Shown in pieces: positions 40,066-48,649 of a stretch of 64,000 bases of DNA. Source of the stretch: Methylobacterium sp. J-088 (GTDB lineage Bacteria; Pseudomonadota; Alphaproteobacteria; Rhizobiales; Beijerinckiaceae); the NCBI RefSeq assembly GCF_022829295.1, contig NZ_JAKSYH010000260.1, forward strand, positions 1 to 64,000. The letters run 5' to 3'. The translations under genes were made by a program, and so were the position numbers. Within the stretch, counting starts at the first letter, position 1. The number at the start of each line of letters is the position of its first letter. The notes under the pieces are model-generated. The model saw only the letters and a list, made by a program, of their open reading frames with translations, had not been told where the DNA came from and made no database searches.

Positions 40066-40813
40066 CGAACCCTGGAACGCTGGGGCCGAGGCGGCCCGAC
40101 AAGCGAAAGCGCTCGACGCCCTCCTCCCGGGCGAGCCGCGCATCGAGGCCCGCCGTGCCGCCGAACTGGAAGCCGATCTGACTGGCATAAGCGGCGCAGG
40201 CGGCGCGCTTCCGGGCCTGGGCATCCGAATCGAGTGTCACTGCGGCTTCGGGGTGCTCCGCGAACAGGGCCGCGAGCGGCTCCCGGGGCGCAGCCTCGCG
40301 CACCGTGTAGGGAAAGTCGCGCCACCACAGGATGGGCAGACGCGGATCGAGGCTGCGCAACGCCCGGACCGTCTGGACGTGATCGACATGGCCGCCGATC
40401 GCCTGCGGGGCGAGGAGGAGATCGGGTTTCTCCGCGGCGATCAGCTCCGCGAAGGCGGCGGCGAGGTCGGCCGCGATGCCGTCATCCGCGCGGGTCTCGG
40501 AAAACAACTCCGGCGCGGAGCCGTAGCCGCGGTGCGGCGCCTCGCGGAACGGCAGGTGCACCGGCGGGGTAATGCCGAGTACGGCGGCGGCCAGAACATC
40601 CTCGTCCCGGCGCAGAGCCATGTAGTCGATTTCCGATGACAGCCCTTTGTCGAGTTGGCAGGCGAGCGCGAACCCCTTCGGGTCGGCGACGCTCCCGGTG
40701 AACAGCGTCGCCATCACCACCCGCCAGCCGCCCTGCGCGAGACGCGCCAGCAGGCCGCCACACGAGAAGGCTGCGTCGTCGAGATGGGGCGAGAGCGCGA
40801 GCGCAGTGGGCAT
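40055..40813 (-). CDS. PIG-L/LmbE-family N-deacetylase
   Basis: The 252-residue enzyme has the zinc motif SPHLDDAAFSCGG (His10, Asp12, Asp13) and the later GGHVDHV. PIG-L/LmbE enzymes remove acetyl groups from N-acetylglucosaminyl conjugates: GlcNAc-inositol in mycothiol synthesis (MshB), GlcNAc-malate in bacillithiol synthesis (BshB) and GlcNAc-phosphatidylinositol. With an Ino1 and a GT4 in the same gene run, a GlcNAc-inositol-type substrate is attractive. Start ATG 40813; the gene overlaps the UDG-like gene by 11 bases. Confidence 0.9.
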   Translation of the reverse strand: MPTALALSPHLDDAAFSCGGLLARLAQGGWRVVMATLFTGSVADPKGFALACQLDKGLSSEIDYMALRRDEDVLAAAVLGITPPVHLPFREAPHRGYGSAPELFSETRADDGIAADLAAAFAELIAAEKPDLLLAPQAIGGHVDHVQTVRALRSLDPRLPILWWRDFPYTVREAAPREPLAALFAEHPEAAVTLDSDAQARKRAACAAYASQIGFQFGGTAGLDARLAREEGVERFRLSGRLGPSVPGFDAA

Positions 40814-40853
40814 GGTTCACGGCCTGTCGGCTGAGGGGAAATCCAACCCCTGA

Positions 40854-40967
40854 CCTCATCCTGAGGTGTCGGAGCGCAGCGGCGGCCTTGAAGACGGTCT
40901 TCAGGGATCGCCGCATTCGCTGGAGGCCTCCTTCGAGGCCCGCTGGCGCGGGCACCTCAGGACGAGG
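40854..40967. repeat. Long hairpin repeat, copy 1
   Basis: CCTCATCCTGAGGTG (40854-40868) pairs with CACCTCAGGACGAGG (40953-40967), 14 of 15 positions, and inner segments also match the copy at 45071-45193 (for example CAGGGATCG and CTCCTTCGAGGCC). It sits between the deacetylase and GT4 genes. Confidence 0.75.
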
Positions 40968-40999
40968 GGCGGGTGAAATATCCGCGAATGGGTCGGTTC

Positions 41000-42238
41000 T
41001 CAGAGCAGGTGCGGCTCGGCCCGGAAGCGGCAGGTCGGATCGCCGGGCAGGTCCGTCGCGAAATCTGTGGCCGGGCTTTCACCCCGCACCTGCGCGTAGA
41101 CATCCATGATCTGCCGCCCGACCGCATGCCAGGAATAGACCCGCCGGCACTCCTCCAGCCCTGCGGTCGCGAGGCGGCGGCGCAGATCCGCATCCGTGAT
41201 GACCCGAGTCAGGGCGGCGGCCTGCGCGGGCACGTCGCCCGGATTGGTGAGCAGCCCGTTCTCCCCGTCGCGCAGGCAGTCCGACACGCCGACCGCGTGG
41301 CAGGAGACCGTGGCAAGCCCGGCCGCCAGCGCTTCCAGGATCGTGTTGGAGAACCCCTCCGCGTAAGTCGGCGAGACGAACACGTCGGCCCGGCGGTAGA
41401 GATCGGGCACGGAGCCGTATTCCGCGTAGCCCGTGAAGGCGATCTCGCGCTCCGAGAAGGCGTGCTCCGCGGCGAGCGCCTTGGCCGGTTCCACGTCCGG
41501 CCCGATCCCCGAGATGGTCGCGGCGAACGGCGTGCCCTGCTCCCGCAGGATCGCCAGGGCGTTGATGAAGTCGAGCACGCCTTTTCGGCGGTCGACCCGG
41601 CCGTGATAGAACAGCCGCACCGGCCCGGCATGGGGCGCCGGCAGCCCGTCGGGCGTGCCCTGCGCGAACCGGTCGGTATCGACCGCCCCGGGCACGATTG
41701 TGAACCGGTCCGGGTCCGACCCGAGGCGCCCGCAGACCTCGTCCACGAAGGAAGCGCCGCCGATCAGCAGCGCATTGGCGTGGGCCAGCACCTCGCACAT
41801 GGCGACGCGATGGGTCTCGCAGCAGGAGCCGACCCAATGGCCGTCGCCGCCCTGGATCGAGACGACGCTCGGCACGCCGAGCTTGCGGGCGGCGAGCAGC
41901 ACCGCCCAGCCGGTCGGGTAGCCGTACTGCGCGTGCAGGATGTCGAAGGGTTTCCGCGCGTGCTCTTCGGCGATCGCGTCCACCATCGTGGCGATGTCGC
42001 GCTCGAAATCGCCGGAGGTCTGCTCCCCCAGCTGCTCCAGGCCGATCACCCGCACGCCCGGCACGGGCGGCGGCGGCCCGCCGCCGTAGACCCGGGTGCC
42101 GAAGGCGTCGCCGCGGTACTGCGAGATCATCGTGACGTCATGCCCGGCGTCGACCAGCTCGCGCAGGAGGTTCTGCGCGTAGACGCTCATGCCGGAAATG
42201 GCCGGGAAGTAGCGGCGGCTGAGGAAGAGGATTCTCAT
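41000..42238 (-). CDS. Glycosyltransferase family 4 protein
   Basis: The 412-residue enzyme has a GT-B fold. Its N-terminal domain begins RILFLSRRYFPAISGMSVY, and its C-terminal nucleotide-sugar domain shows RLFYHGRVDRRKGVLDFINA and the E-x7-E motif SPTYAEGFSNTILEALAAGL. GT4 includes MshA, which couples UDP-GlcNAc to inositol-3-phosphate, and BshA. The length is close to theirs. Its neighbours (Ino1, PIG-L) make an MshA-like role plausible, but the acceptor is inferred, not seen. The ATG at 42238 has only a weak binding site. Confidence 0.88.
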   Translation of the reverse strand: MRILFLSRRYFPAISGMSVYAQNLLRELVDAGHDVTMISQYRGDAFGTRVYGGGPPPPVPGVRVIGLEQLGEQTSGDFERDIATMVDAIAEEHARKPFDILHAQYGYPTGWAVLLAARKLGVPSVVSIQGGDGHWVGSCCETHRVAMCEVLAHANALLIGGASFVDEVCGRLGSDPDRFTIVPGAVDTDRFAQGTPDGLPAPHAGPVRLFYHGRVDRRKGVLDFINALAILREQGTPFAATISGIGPDVEPAKALAAEHAFSEREIAFTGYAEYGSVPDLYRRADVFVSPTYAEGFSNTILEALAAGLATVSCHAVGVSDCLRDGENGLLTNPGDVPAQAAALTRVITDADLRRRLATAGLEECRRVYSWHAVGRQIMDVYAQVRGESPATDFATDLPGDPTCRFRAEPHLL

Positions 42239-42279
42239 GCTTGCACCGTGTGGCGCTTTCCGTTGGAGACGGAGCGCAA

Positions 42280-42430
42280 CCTGCCCCTTCTCCCGTGCGG
42301 GAGGGGGTTGGGGAGAGGGCTGAGAAGCTTCAGAACTGAACACGCCATCGACGTGCGGTCGGGACGAGCCTCTTCCGGCCACTTCTCGTCCCTCACCCTG
42401 TCCTTCCCCCACACGGGAAAGGGGACCTGC
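42280..42430. repeat. Imperfect long inverted repeat between GT4 and TIM-barrel genes
   Basis: CCCCTTCTCCCGTGCGGGAG at about 42281-42300 and the following TTGGGGAGAGGG pair imperfectly with CCCTCACCCTGTCC and CCCACACGGGAAAGGGG at about 42394-42424. The 310-base gap holds no gene. Confidence 0.6.
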
Positions 42431-42548
42431 GCCCGATCTTGAACGCGCGCGGTCAGAGCGGATGTTGGAATTGCCATGCTCGCCGGGAGCCGGGACCCGC
42501 GCCATGCTAGGACCATGGCTTGCGTGCCACCGACGGGAACCGCAACCC

Positions 42549-43421
42549 TCACTGCCATTGCCGCCGCGTCTCCTGCCCGCTGGCGAGGACCGGCCCCGGG
42601 CGGCGGCAGCCGCGGAGATAGTCCAGCGCCTGCGGGATCATCACGTCGGCCCGGTGGCTCTCGCGGGACAGCTCGACGCAGATCAGCTTGCCGAAGCCGA
42701 TTTCTTCCAGCGCCTCCAGCACCCCGGGTACGTCCATGTCGCCCTCGCCGAAGGGCAGGTGGATGTGGCTGCCGCGCTTCATATCTTCGATCGCCACCGT
42801 ACCGATCCGGTCGGCAAATTCCCGCACGGCCGCTGCCGGCTCCCGCTCGCCCGTCACGAGGCAGTGCCCGGTATCGAGGGCGAGCTTCAGCCCCGGCACG
42901 TCGAGGGCGGCGTAGTCGTCGAGCGTCTCGATCAGCATGCCGGGCTCGGGCTCCAGGCAGGGCACGACCCCGGCCTCGGCGGCGAAGCCCGCAACGTCGT
43001 GCAGCCCCTCGACCAGCCAGCGCAGCGCCTCGTCGTGATCGACCCCGGGCTTCGGCACGCCGGCCCAGAACGACACCGCCTCGGCGGACAGCATCGCGCC
43101 GATCTCGATCGCCCGCTTGAGGAACCCAACCCGGCGGGCGCGGCCCGCGGCGTCGGCGGTGACCAAAGTCGGCTCATGCTTGGCGTTCGGGTCGAGGAGG
43201 AAGCGGGCGCCGGTCTCGATGACGCAGGTCAGCTCCAGCTTCTCCAGCAGGCTGGCCACGCGGCCCGCCTCCGCTGCCCAGGTATCGGAGAACGGGTCGA
43301 GGTGGTGGATATCGAGGGTCAGTGCCACGCCGTCGTAGCCCGCGGCCTTGATCAGGTGGAGCGCGTCGTCGAGGCGGTGGTTGGCCGCGCCGTTGGTGTT
43401 GTAGGCGAACCGGAGCGTCAC
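42549..43421 (-). CDS. Sugar phosphate isomerase/epimerase-type TIM barrel protein
   Basis: The 290-residue protein is an AP-endonuclease-2-like TIM barrel: VTLRFAYNTNGA at strand 1, ALTLDIHHLD, EPEPGMLIE with a metal Glu, LALDTGHCLV with Asp/His, KRGSHIHLPFGEG and CVELSRESH. Such barrels include IolE/IolI inosose enzymes and xylose isomerases, and carry a divalent metal. Given the nearby Ino1 and Gfo/Idh, a cyclitol-ketone isomerase or dehydratase is a reasonable inference. The start is GTG at 43421 with GGGGAGGG upstream, overlapping the ycaO stop in a GTGA. Confidence 0.82.
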   Translation of the reverse strand: MTLRFAYNTNGAANHRLDDALHLIKAAGYDGVALTLDIHHLDPFSDTWAAEAGRVASLLEKLELTCVIETGARFLLDPNAKHEPTLVTADAAGRARRVGFLKRAIEIGAMLSAEAVSFWAGVPKPGVDHDEALRWLVEGLHDVAGFAAEAGVVPCLEPEPGMLIETLDDYAALDVPGLKLALDTGHCLVTGEREPAAAVREFADRIGTVAIEDMKRGSHIHLPFGEGDMDVPGVLEALEEIGFGKLICVELSRESHRADVMIPQALDYLRGCRRPGPVLASGQETRRQWQ

Positions 43422-45019
43422 GCCGCCCTCCCCTTCCGCTGAGTGAGACGGAACGGCGCGTGGTGCGATTCCGGCTCGCGATAGAGCGGATAATGCCGCC
43501 CGACGATCCGCTCGGCCAGGGCGGTGTCGAACAGCGGCTGGCCGCCGAAGCGTTCCAGGGCTTCCGGGGAGAGGCGCACCGGCCGAAGGGTCTCGCTCTC
43601 GGTTCCGAACCGGATCAGCGGATGGTCGCGGTCGATCAGCTTCTGGGTATTGCGCGCGCCGATCCGGTAGTAGCTCATGGTTTCGACCTCGAGCCCCGGC
43701 ACGATCGCCTTGACCACACCGACCCCGCCGCCGGGGGGCGAGCACTCGACGTAGAGCACGTCGAACCCGGCCTCCAGCAGCCGGTCGCAGGCGATCTTGC
43801 CGCGCGCATGGCCGTCGGCCGCCGGGGTGGAGGGCAGCTCCGAGAAGCGCTTGGTGCTCCGCTCGGAATAGACGGTGTCGGCGAGCACGGTGCGCAGGTC
43901 GGCAGCCGGCAGCTCGATCCATTCGAGCATCGCCTGGAGGGCACGGCTCTCCTCAAGGTCCAGGCTCGGCAGCGCCTTCTGGATGAACGCATCGATGTAG
44001 CCCGGCGGGGTCACGGTGGCGGCCATGTCGAGGGGGCCGTGCCCGAAGGTCTTGCGCACCCGCGCGGCCTGGAATTCCAGCAGCGCCTTGCGCAAAGCCC
44101 TGTCCCGGTCCGGATCGCAGGCCTCGCCGCAGGCCGAGAGGGCGATCGGCGCCGGCGTGCGCGCGGGGTCCTCGTCGTAGCCGACGACGTAGAGGTTGGT
44201 CAGGCCGAACTGATCGGTGGCGAATTTCGGCAGCGCCCGGATGCCGAGGTCCTTCAGCCGCGCCAGCATCGCGGCGTTCTCCGGCCCGATGCCGTCCAGA
44301 TCGAGCATCACGCCCTGGTCCAGCGCCCGGAACAGTAGGCCGTTGCCGTCCCGCTGGAGCAACTCCAGCACGCCGTGGCCGAGGGCGAAGGGCACGTCCG
44401 GCCCGGCACCGAGGCCGTTGGTGATCAGGTTGGTGAAGGGCTTGTAGCCCTCCGACAGCTCGAAATAATCGGTGGCCGCGATGTCGAGCGGCATCAGCAC
44501 GATCTCGCCCGTGGCGTGCCGGACGCTGGGCGTCCATTCGAGCACCGTGTCGCGGTCCACCGGCGAGCCGGCGGGCAGGCAGAGCGTCAGCGGGTCGGCG
44601 ACGGATTTTTCGCCGTAGACACGGGCGAGGTCGGTGTAGCTCGACCGCTCCTTGGCCCGCGGCAGCACGGCCAGCGACGGCATCAGGTTCTCGGCGATCT
44701 CGGCGACGGCGCCGATCAGAGCCTCGTCGTCAGTGGCGCCGTAGCCGATCCCGGACGGCATGGCGCCGACGAAGTACGGGTCGTCGAGGAACAGAGCTAC
44801 GAACCAGACCGGGATGCCGGTGCGATCGAGCGGCGCCAGCGGGAAGCCGACGATGCGGCCCTCCGGCAGGACGTCGAGATAAGCCTTGACCGGATCGGGC
44901 AGCGACGCGGGCAGGCCCTCGATCTGGCGCTTGGCGCCGAAGCGGTAAGGGCGCGGTGCCCTGATCCGCTCGTGGCGGGCGCGGTCGTCCTGATCGTGGA
45001 AGGCGTCTGGGTTGCTCAC
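43418..45019 (-). CDS. YcaO-domain protein
   Basis: The 533-residue protein contains YcaO ATP-binding elements: GIGYGATDDEALIGAVAEIA (normally ending E-x-x-E-R, here AEIAEN), then NGLGAGPDVPFALGHGVLEL and LQRDGNG, LLEFQAARVRKTFGHG, and VGVVKAIVPGLE. YcaO enzymes activate amide oxygens with ATP to form azolines or thioamides, or in RimO-linked cases methylthio groups. No precursor peptide or TfuA/E1-like partner is adjacent, so the substrate may be a small molecule. The start is GTG at 45019. It overlaps the TIM-barrel gene by four bases. The missing Arg in the first motif is worth noting. Confidence 0.85.
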   Translation of the reverse strand: MSNPDAFHDQDDRARHERIRAPRPYRFGAKRQIEGLPASLPDPVKAYLDVLPEGRIVGFPLAPLDRTGIPVWFVALFLDDPYFVGAMPSGIGYGATDDEALIGAVAEIAENLMPSLAVLPRAKERSSYTDLARVYGEKSVADPLTLCLPAGSPVDRDTVLEWTPSVRHATGEIVLMPLDIAATDYFELSEGYKPFTNLITNGLGAGPDVPFALGHGVLELLQRDGNGLLFRALDQGVMLDLDGIGPENAAMLARLKDLGIRALPKFATDQFGLTNLYVVGYDEDPARTPAPIALSACGEACDPDRDRALRKALLEFQAARVRKTFGHGPLDMAATVTPPGYIDAFIQKALPSLDLEESRALQAMLEWIELPAADLRTVLADTVYSERSTKRFSELPSTPAADGHARGKIACDRLLEAGFDVLYVECSPPGGGVGVVKAIVPGLEVETMSYYRIGARNTQKLIDRDHPLIRFGTESETLRPVRLSPEALERFGGQPLFDTALAERIVGRHYPLYREPESHHAPFRLTQRKGRAA

Positions 45020-45070
45020 GTCGTGTTTCCGTCTTCCTCGACCCGCCGATGCCGATGCCTAATCCAAACA

Positions 45071-45193
45071 CACATCCTCATCCTGAGGTGCCCGCGAGGC
45101 GGGCCTCGAAGGAGGGCTCCAGGGATCGCGTGGCCGGCTGGAGCCCTCCTTCGAGGCCTCCGCTGTGCTCCGGCACCTCAGGATGAGGGTGTG
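45071..45193. repeat. Long hairpin repeat, copy 2
   Basis: The outer arms (45071-45092 and 45172-45193) pair at 21 of 22 positions. The inner arms GGCCTCGAAGGAGGGCTCCA (45102-45121) and its exact reverse complement (45139-45158) pair perfectly, so the whole 123 bases fold into one stem. It lies between the dehydrogenase and ycaO genes inside the cluster. Confidence 0.85.
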
Positions 45194-45237
45194 GGTGGGA
45201 GATGCCGGTGTTGGTTCCGTGAGTGTCTCGTCCGTCG

Positions 45238-46233
45238 CTACCCCTGCCCGTAGGCGCGGGCGACGAGCCGCATCGTGTGAAGGTCGCGGGACGCCGCGTA
45301 CGCGGCCCGTTCCTCGGGCCGGCGCAGGGCCGAGCCGAACGCGCGCACCTGCTCGGTGAAGGGCGAGCTGTCGGTGTCGAACACCATTGGCTCCGCGCGG
45401 CCGCTGGTGCCGTCGATAAAGGTCAGCGAGCCGCCGGCGGTCTGGCCCATCGTGTTCTCGGCCACGAGCATCCCCTTCGTGCCGACCACCTCCAGGCGGC
45501 GGCGGGGCAGCGCGTTGGGGCAATTGTAGGCGACGTGCAGGCTCGCCAGCGCACCGCCCGCGGTCTGCCCGATCAGCAGGGCACCGTCATCGACCGCGTA
45601 ATCCTGGGCCTTGATCTGGGTCAGGGCCGTGATGGTGGTGATCGGCTCACCCGTAAGGAAATCCACGAGATCGATCCCGTGCGGCGCGAGGTCCATCAGC
45701 GCGCCGCCCCCGGCCTGGGCGGCGTCGATCCGCCAGTTCGGCTGACCGGCCTCCGACCAATCGCGTCCGAGCCAGCAGGCGTAGACGATCCGCACGGCCG
45801 TCACCGTGCCGAGCCGCCCGGCCTCGACCTGGGCACGGATCATCCGGTGTGCCGGGTGGTGCCGCTGGTCGAAGGCGGTTCCGTAGAAGATTTTTTGGGA
45901 TTCGACCGCCTGCGCGATGGCCTCCGCGTCAGCGAGGGTGGCGGCCATGGGCTTCTCGCACAACACCGCTTTGCCGGCGGCGGCCAGCGCCTCGACGGCG
46001 CCGCGGTGCAGATGGTTCGGCGTCGCCACGTAGACCGCCTCGACCTCGGGCTCGGCGATCAGGCTGGCGAGGTCGGCATGCCCTCGGGCGCCCGCCTGTT
46101 CAGCCGCCGCGCGACTGGTCGGATCCGGATCACAGACCGCGACGAGACGATGGCCGGCGGCCCGGATGCCGGGCTCCATATAGTCGCGGGCGACCCAGCC
46201 GTAGCCGACGATGCCCCAACCCACCCCGTCCAT
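45238..46233 (-). CDS. Gfo/Idh/MocA-family NAD(P)-dependent dehydrogenase
   Basis: The 331-residue enzyme has an N-terminal Rossmann fold (GWGIVGYGWVARDYM), the EKPMA motif with the catalytic Lys, and GGGALMDLAPHGIDLVDF with the conserved Asp and His. This family oxidises hydroxyls of sugars and cyclitols such as myo-inositol (Idh) to ketones. The ATG at 46233 shares one base with the methyltransferase stop (TGATG) and has GGAG eight bases upstream; a GTG one codon earlier is also possible. Within the cluster it is the natural candidate to oxidise the Ino1 product. Confidence 0.9.
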   Translation of the reverse strand: MDGVGWGIVGYGWVARDYMEPGIRAAGHRLVAVCDPDPTSRAAAEQAGARGHADLASLIAEPEVEAVYVATPNHLHRGAVEALAAAGKAVLCEKPMAATLADAEAIAQAVESQKIFYGTAFDQRHHPAHRMIRAQVEAGRLGTVTAVRIVYACWLGRDWSEAGQPNWRIDAAQAGGGALMDLAPHGIDLVDFLTGEPITTITALTQIKAQDYAVDDGALLIGQTAGGALASLHVAYNCPNALPRRRLEVVGTKGMLVAENTMGQTAGGSLTFIDGTSGRAEPMVFDTDSSPFTEQVRAFGSALRRPEERAAYAASRDLHTMRLVARAYGQG

Positions 46234-47414
46234 CACCAGCGCTCCGGCAAGTCGACGAACTCGCGGACGCGGACGCGCTGCGTTTCCGGCGTATCGAGGG
46301 AGCCCTCGAACGTCAGGTGCTCTGGGCCGGCCGAGTGCAGCGGATAGGTGGCGCGGGGGGCGTATTCCGCCTCGTAGCGCTCCGACGGCCAGCGGATGAC
46401 GTAGTCATCACCCTCGAGCGCGTAGAGCGGATTCAGACGCAGCACGGTGCCGGGCTTCGGCAGGGTGAGGCCGTCGACCAAAGCGCGGGGCGCCGGACGC
46501 ATCCCGGGTCCGCACACCACCGAGAAGGCCTCACAGGTTCGCAGGGCGGTGGGCTCTCGCGGCGCCGGTGCCCGGACCTCGACGAGCGCCCGGGTCAGCT
46601 CCGCATCGTCATACACGAGGGCGTCGGGGAAGAGCTCCGCGATCTCCTCGGCCGTCACCGCCCGTCCGGCCGAGAAGCCGGGGCAGTCGCGGTTGTGGAT
46701 GTGGCTCAGCGCCAACCAGCCGTCGTCTCCGGCGTTCTGGCGCAGACATTCGAGCAGGGCCGCCTTGTCGTCGAGGAAGTAGAAGGCATCGTTGCAGGCC
46801 ACGAGATCGACCGGCGCACCCGGGATCGGCCAATGGGCCGAGCCCGCGTCGAAGCAGACGAGCTGCGCCTTCTCGCCCACGACCCAGTGGCGCGCGACCC
46901 ACAGCTTGGCGAAGACCACGTCGGCCCCCGAGACCTTGCAACCGCGCCGCTGCAGCTCGCGCAGGTAGTGGCCGATTCCGCAGGCGAATTCGAAGACGCA
47001 GACGGGTTCGTTCCAGTGCGCCTCCAGCAGCGACAGACCGGCCAGGAAGGTCGGATCGCTCCAGCGGTGCAGGAAATAATCGCCGACGCGGCCCCAGCCG
47101 AGACGGTGAACGGCATCGCGCAGGGTGGCCGTGCGCCGATCCTTGATGAGCTGGATGATCCCCGCGGGGTCGGCAGGCGGGCCGTTCCACCAATCGTCCT
47201 GATCGACCAGCAGGGCGGCCAGCGCTTCGTCGGCCTCGCCCGCGTCGACATGGACCAAGACCCGCTCGACCAGCGCCTCGCGGTTCACCCGCAGATACGG
47301 GATCCCGTCGATCACGGGCCAACGCGCACCCGTCCCGGCGTCCCGCAGGGCGTGCGGGCCGTCGGCCTTCAGTGGGTTGCCGGTCTGCGGCGAGGTAAGT
47401 TCGAACGGGATCAT
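46233..47414 (-). CDS. SAM-dependent methyltransferase with Trm112-like N-terminus
   Basis: The 393-residue protein starts with a Trm112-like segment (PFELTSPQTGNPL...WPVIDGIPYLRV) that has lost the zinc Cys. A class I Rossmann methyltransferase follows, with motif I EFACGIGHYLRE and motif IV-like VACNDAFYFLDD. A C-terminal beta-rich region of about 130 residues is extra to the minimal fold. Activity could be O- or N-methylation of the cluster product. The ATG at 47414 lies 77 bases after the HD gene; a small direct repeat of GCGATCAAGGCA fills the gap. Confidence 0.8.
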   Translation of the reverse strand: MIPFELTSPQTGNPLKADGPHALRDAGTGARWPVIDGIPYLRVNREALVERVLVHVDAGEADEALAALLVDQDDWWNGPPADPAGIIQLIKDRRTATLRDAVHRLGWGRVGDYFLHRWSDPTFLAGLSLLEAHWNEPVCVFEFACGIGHYLRELQRRGCKVSGADVVFAKLWVARHWVVGEKAQLVCFDAGSAHWPIPGAPVDLVACNDAFYFLDDKAALLECLRQNAGDDGWLALSHIHNRDCPGFSAGRAVTAEEIAELFPDALVYDDAELTRALVEVRAPAPREPTALRTCEAFSVVCGPGMRPAPRALVDGLTLPKPGTVLRLNPLYALEGDDYVIRWPSERYEAEYAPRATYPLHSAGPEHLTFEGSLDTPETQRVRVREFVDLPERW

Positions 47415-47491
47415 GGCTCTCGGGACCGACCGGGCAGATGGGCCACCGGGTCCGGCGATCAAGGCAACAGGTGCGATCAAGGCAGGTGCGA

Positions 47492-48475
47492 TCAAGGAAT
47501 GCGCATGTCGGCGAGGACGCGATCGTGGAAGCCCTTCACGGGTCCGGCATGGACCAGCTCCCACTCGTCGAGCACCATCCCCATGGTGGTCGAGGCACCG
47601 CGCAGGTGCTGGGCGATCTGGAGCACCCGGTCGATGCAGTCCGCTGCATGGAAGGCACGCCCCTCCCCGGTGGCATCGTCCGGCAGCACCGCGCGGGCGC
47701 GCTCGACCTGGGTCCGAAGGGGCTCGTCGAGTTCGGCGAGCGCCCAGACCGTGGTGGTGGCCATGATCGGCCCGAGATGGTCGCCGAGCAGCATCTCGCC
47801 GGTGAAGCCCGCATCCGGCATGGCGGCGTTGTGAAAATGGTGGGCCATGGCGGCCAGGAACACGGTGCCGGGATCGGCCCGGTAGAACGGGCTGAGGCAC
47901 ACGCCGTAGGCCGCCACGATCAGACAATGCTCGGCGTGGTTCTCCGGCGGCTCCAGCAGGATGCGGGCACGACCCGGGCAGGTGACGCCGGCCCGTGGCT
48001 GCTGCGCCAGGGCGGCGACGAAGCCTGGGAGGGAACCGAACGCGGCTGCCGGACGCGGAGCGAGCCGCGCCCGCAGGCGTGCCCTCAGATCCGGATCGAG
48101 TTCGCCGGTCACGGCGTCGAAGCCTGCGATCAGCACCGCGGACGCCGCCTCTTCCGACAGGCCGGCCGCGGTCAGGAAGGCCGCGTCGAGATCGCAGAGA
48201 CGCGTGGCCGCAAGCGTCGTAGCGGTGATGTCGAGGGCGACGTCGTCGGGCGAGGCTCCACCGGTGAGACGCCCCCACCCCTGCGCGAAGAGCCGCTCCG
48301 CGATCGAACCGGTACGGCCCGCGGAACGCACGCGCTTGAGGTCGTTCATCTCGACCAGAAGGTCGCGGAGTGCCTCCGGTGCGGCGGTGCCGGATTGGGA
48401 TCCTGGGTTCTCGCTGGTCATAAGCTCTTTCAGACAGCGGGCAGCAGTTCGGGCGAAGCCTTCATCGGACTCCAT
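47492..48475 (-). CDS. HD-domain-like protein of unknown function
   Basis: The 327-residue protein is mostly helical. Residues 180-235 show an HD-like metal pattern: ENHAEHC (His180, His183), MAHHFHNAAMPDAG (His212, His213, His215, Asp221) and GDHLGP (Asp232, His233). HD-domain proteins include phosphohydrolases and mixed-valent diiron oxygenases such as myo-inositol oxygenase. The latter is tempting beside Ino1, but the spacing does not allow a firm call. The ATG at 48475 has GGAAGGG upstream. It follows ino1 by 174 bases. Confidence 0.6.
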   Translation of the reverse strand: MESDEGFARTAARCLKELMTSENPGSQSGTAAPEALRDLLVEMNDLKRVRSAGRTGSIAERLFAQGWGRLTGGASPDDVALDITATTLAATRLCDLDAAFLTAAGLSEEAASAVLIAGFDAVTGELDPDLRARLRARLAPRPAAAFGSLPGFVAALAQQPRAGVTCPGRARILLEPPENHAEHCLIVAAYGVCLSPFYRADPGTVFLAAMAHHFHNAAMPDAGFTGEMLLGDHLGPIMATTTVWALAELDEPLRTQVERARAVLPDDATGEGRAFHAADCIDRVLQIAQHLRGASTTMGMVLDEWELVHAGPVKGFHDRVLADMRIP

Positions 48476-48649
48476 GAAGCCCTTCCCTGTTCGCCAACCT
48501 TTCAAGGCCGAGGCACAGGTCCCCTCCCCGTCTGGAAAAGGGTCAAGAGTGGTGCAGACGGAACCGCCGCATTCAGTCCTGAACCACCCCCACCTTCAGC
48601 TCCTCCCCCACATGGAGGAGGAGCGTACAGGGCGGTGCGGCAGCCTCGT

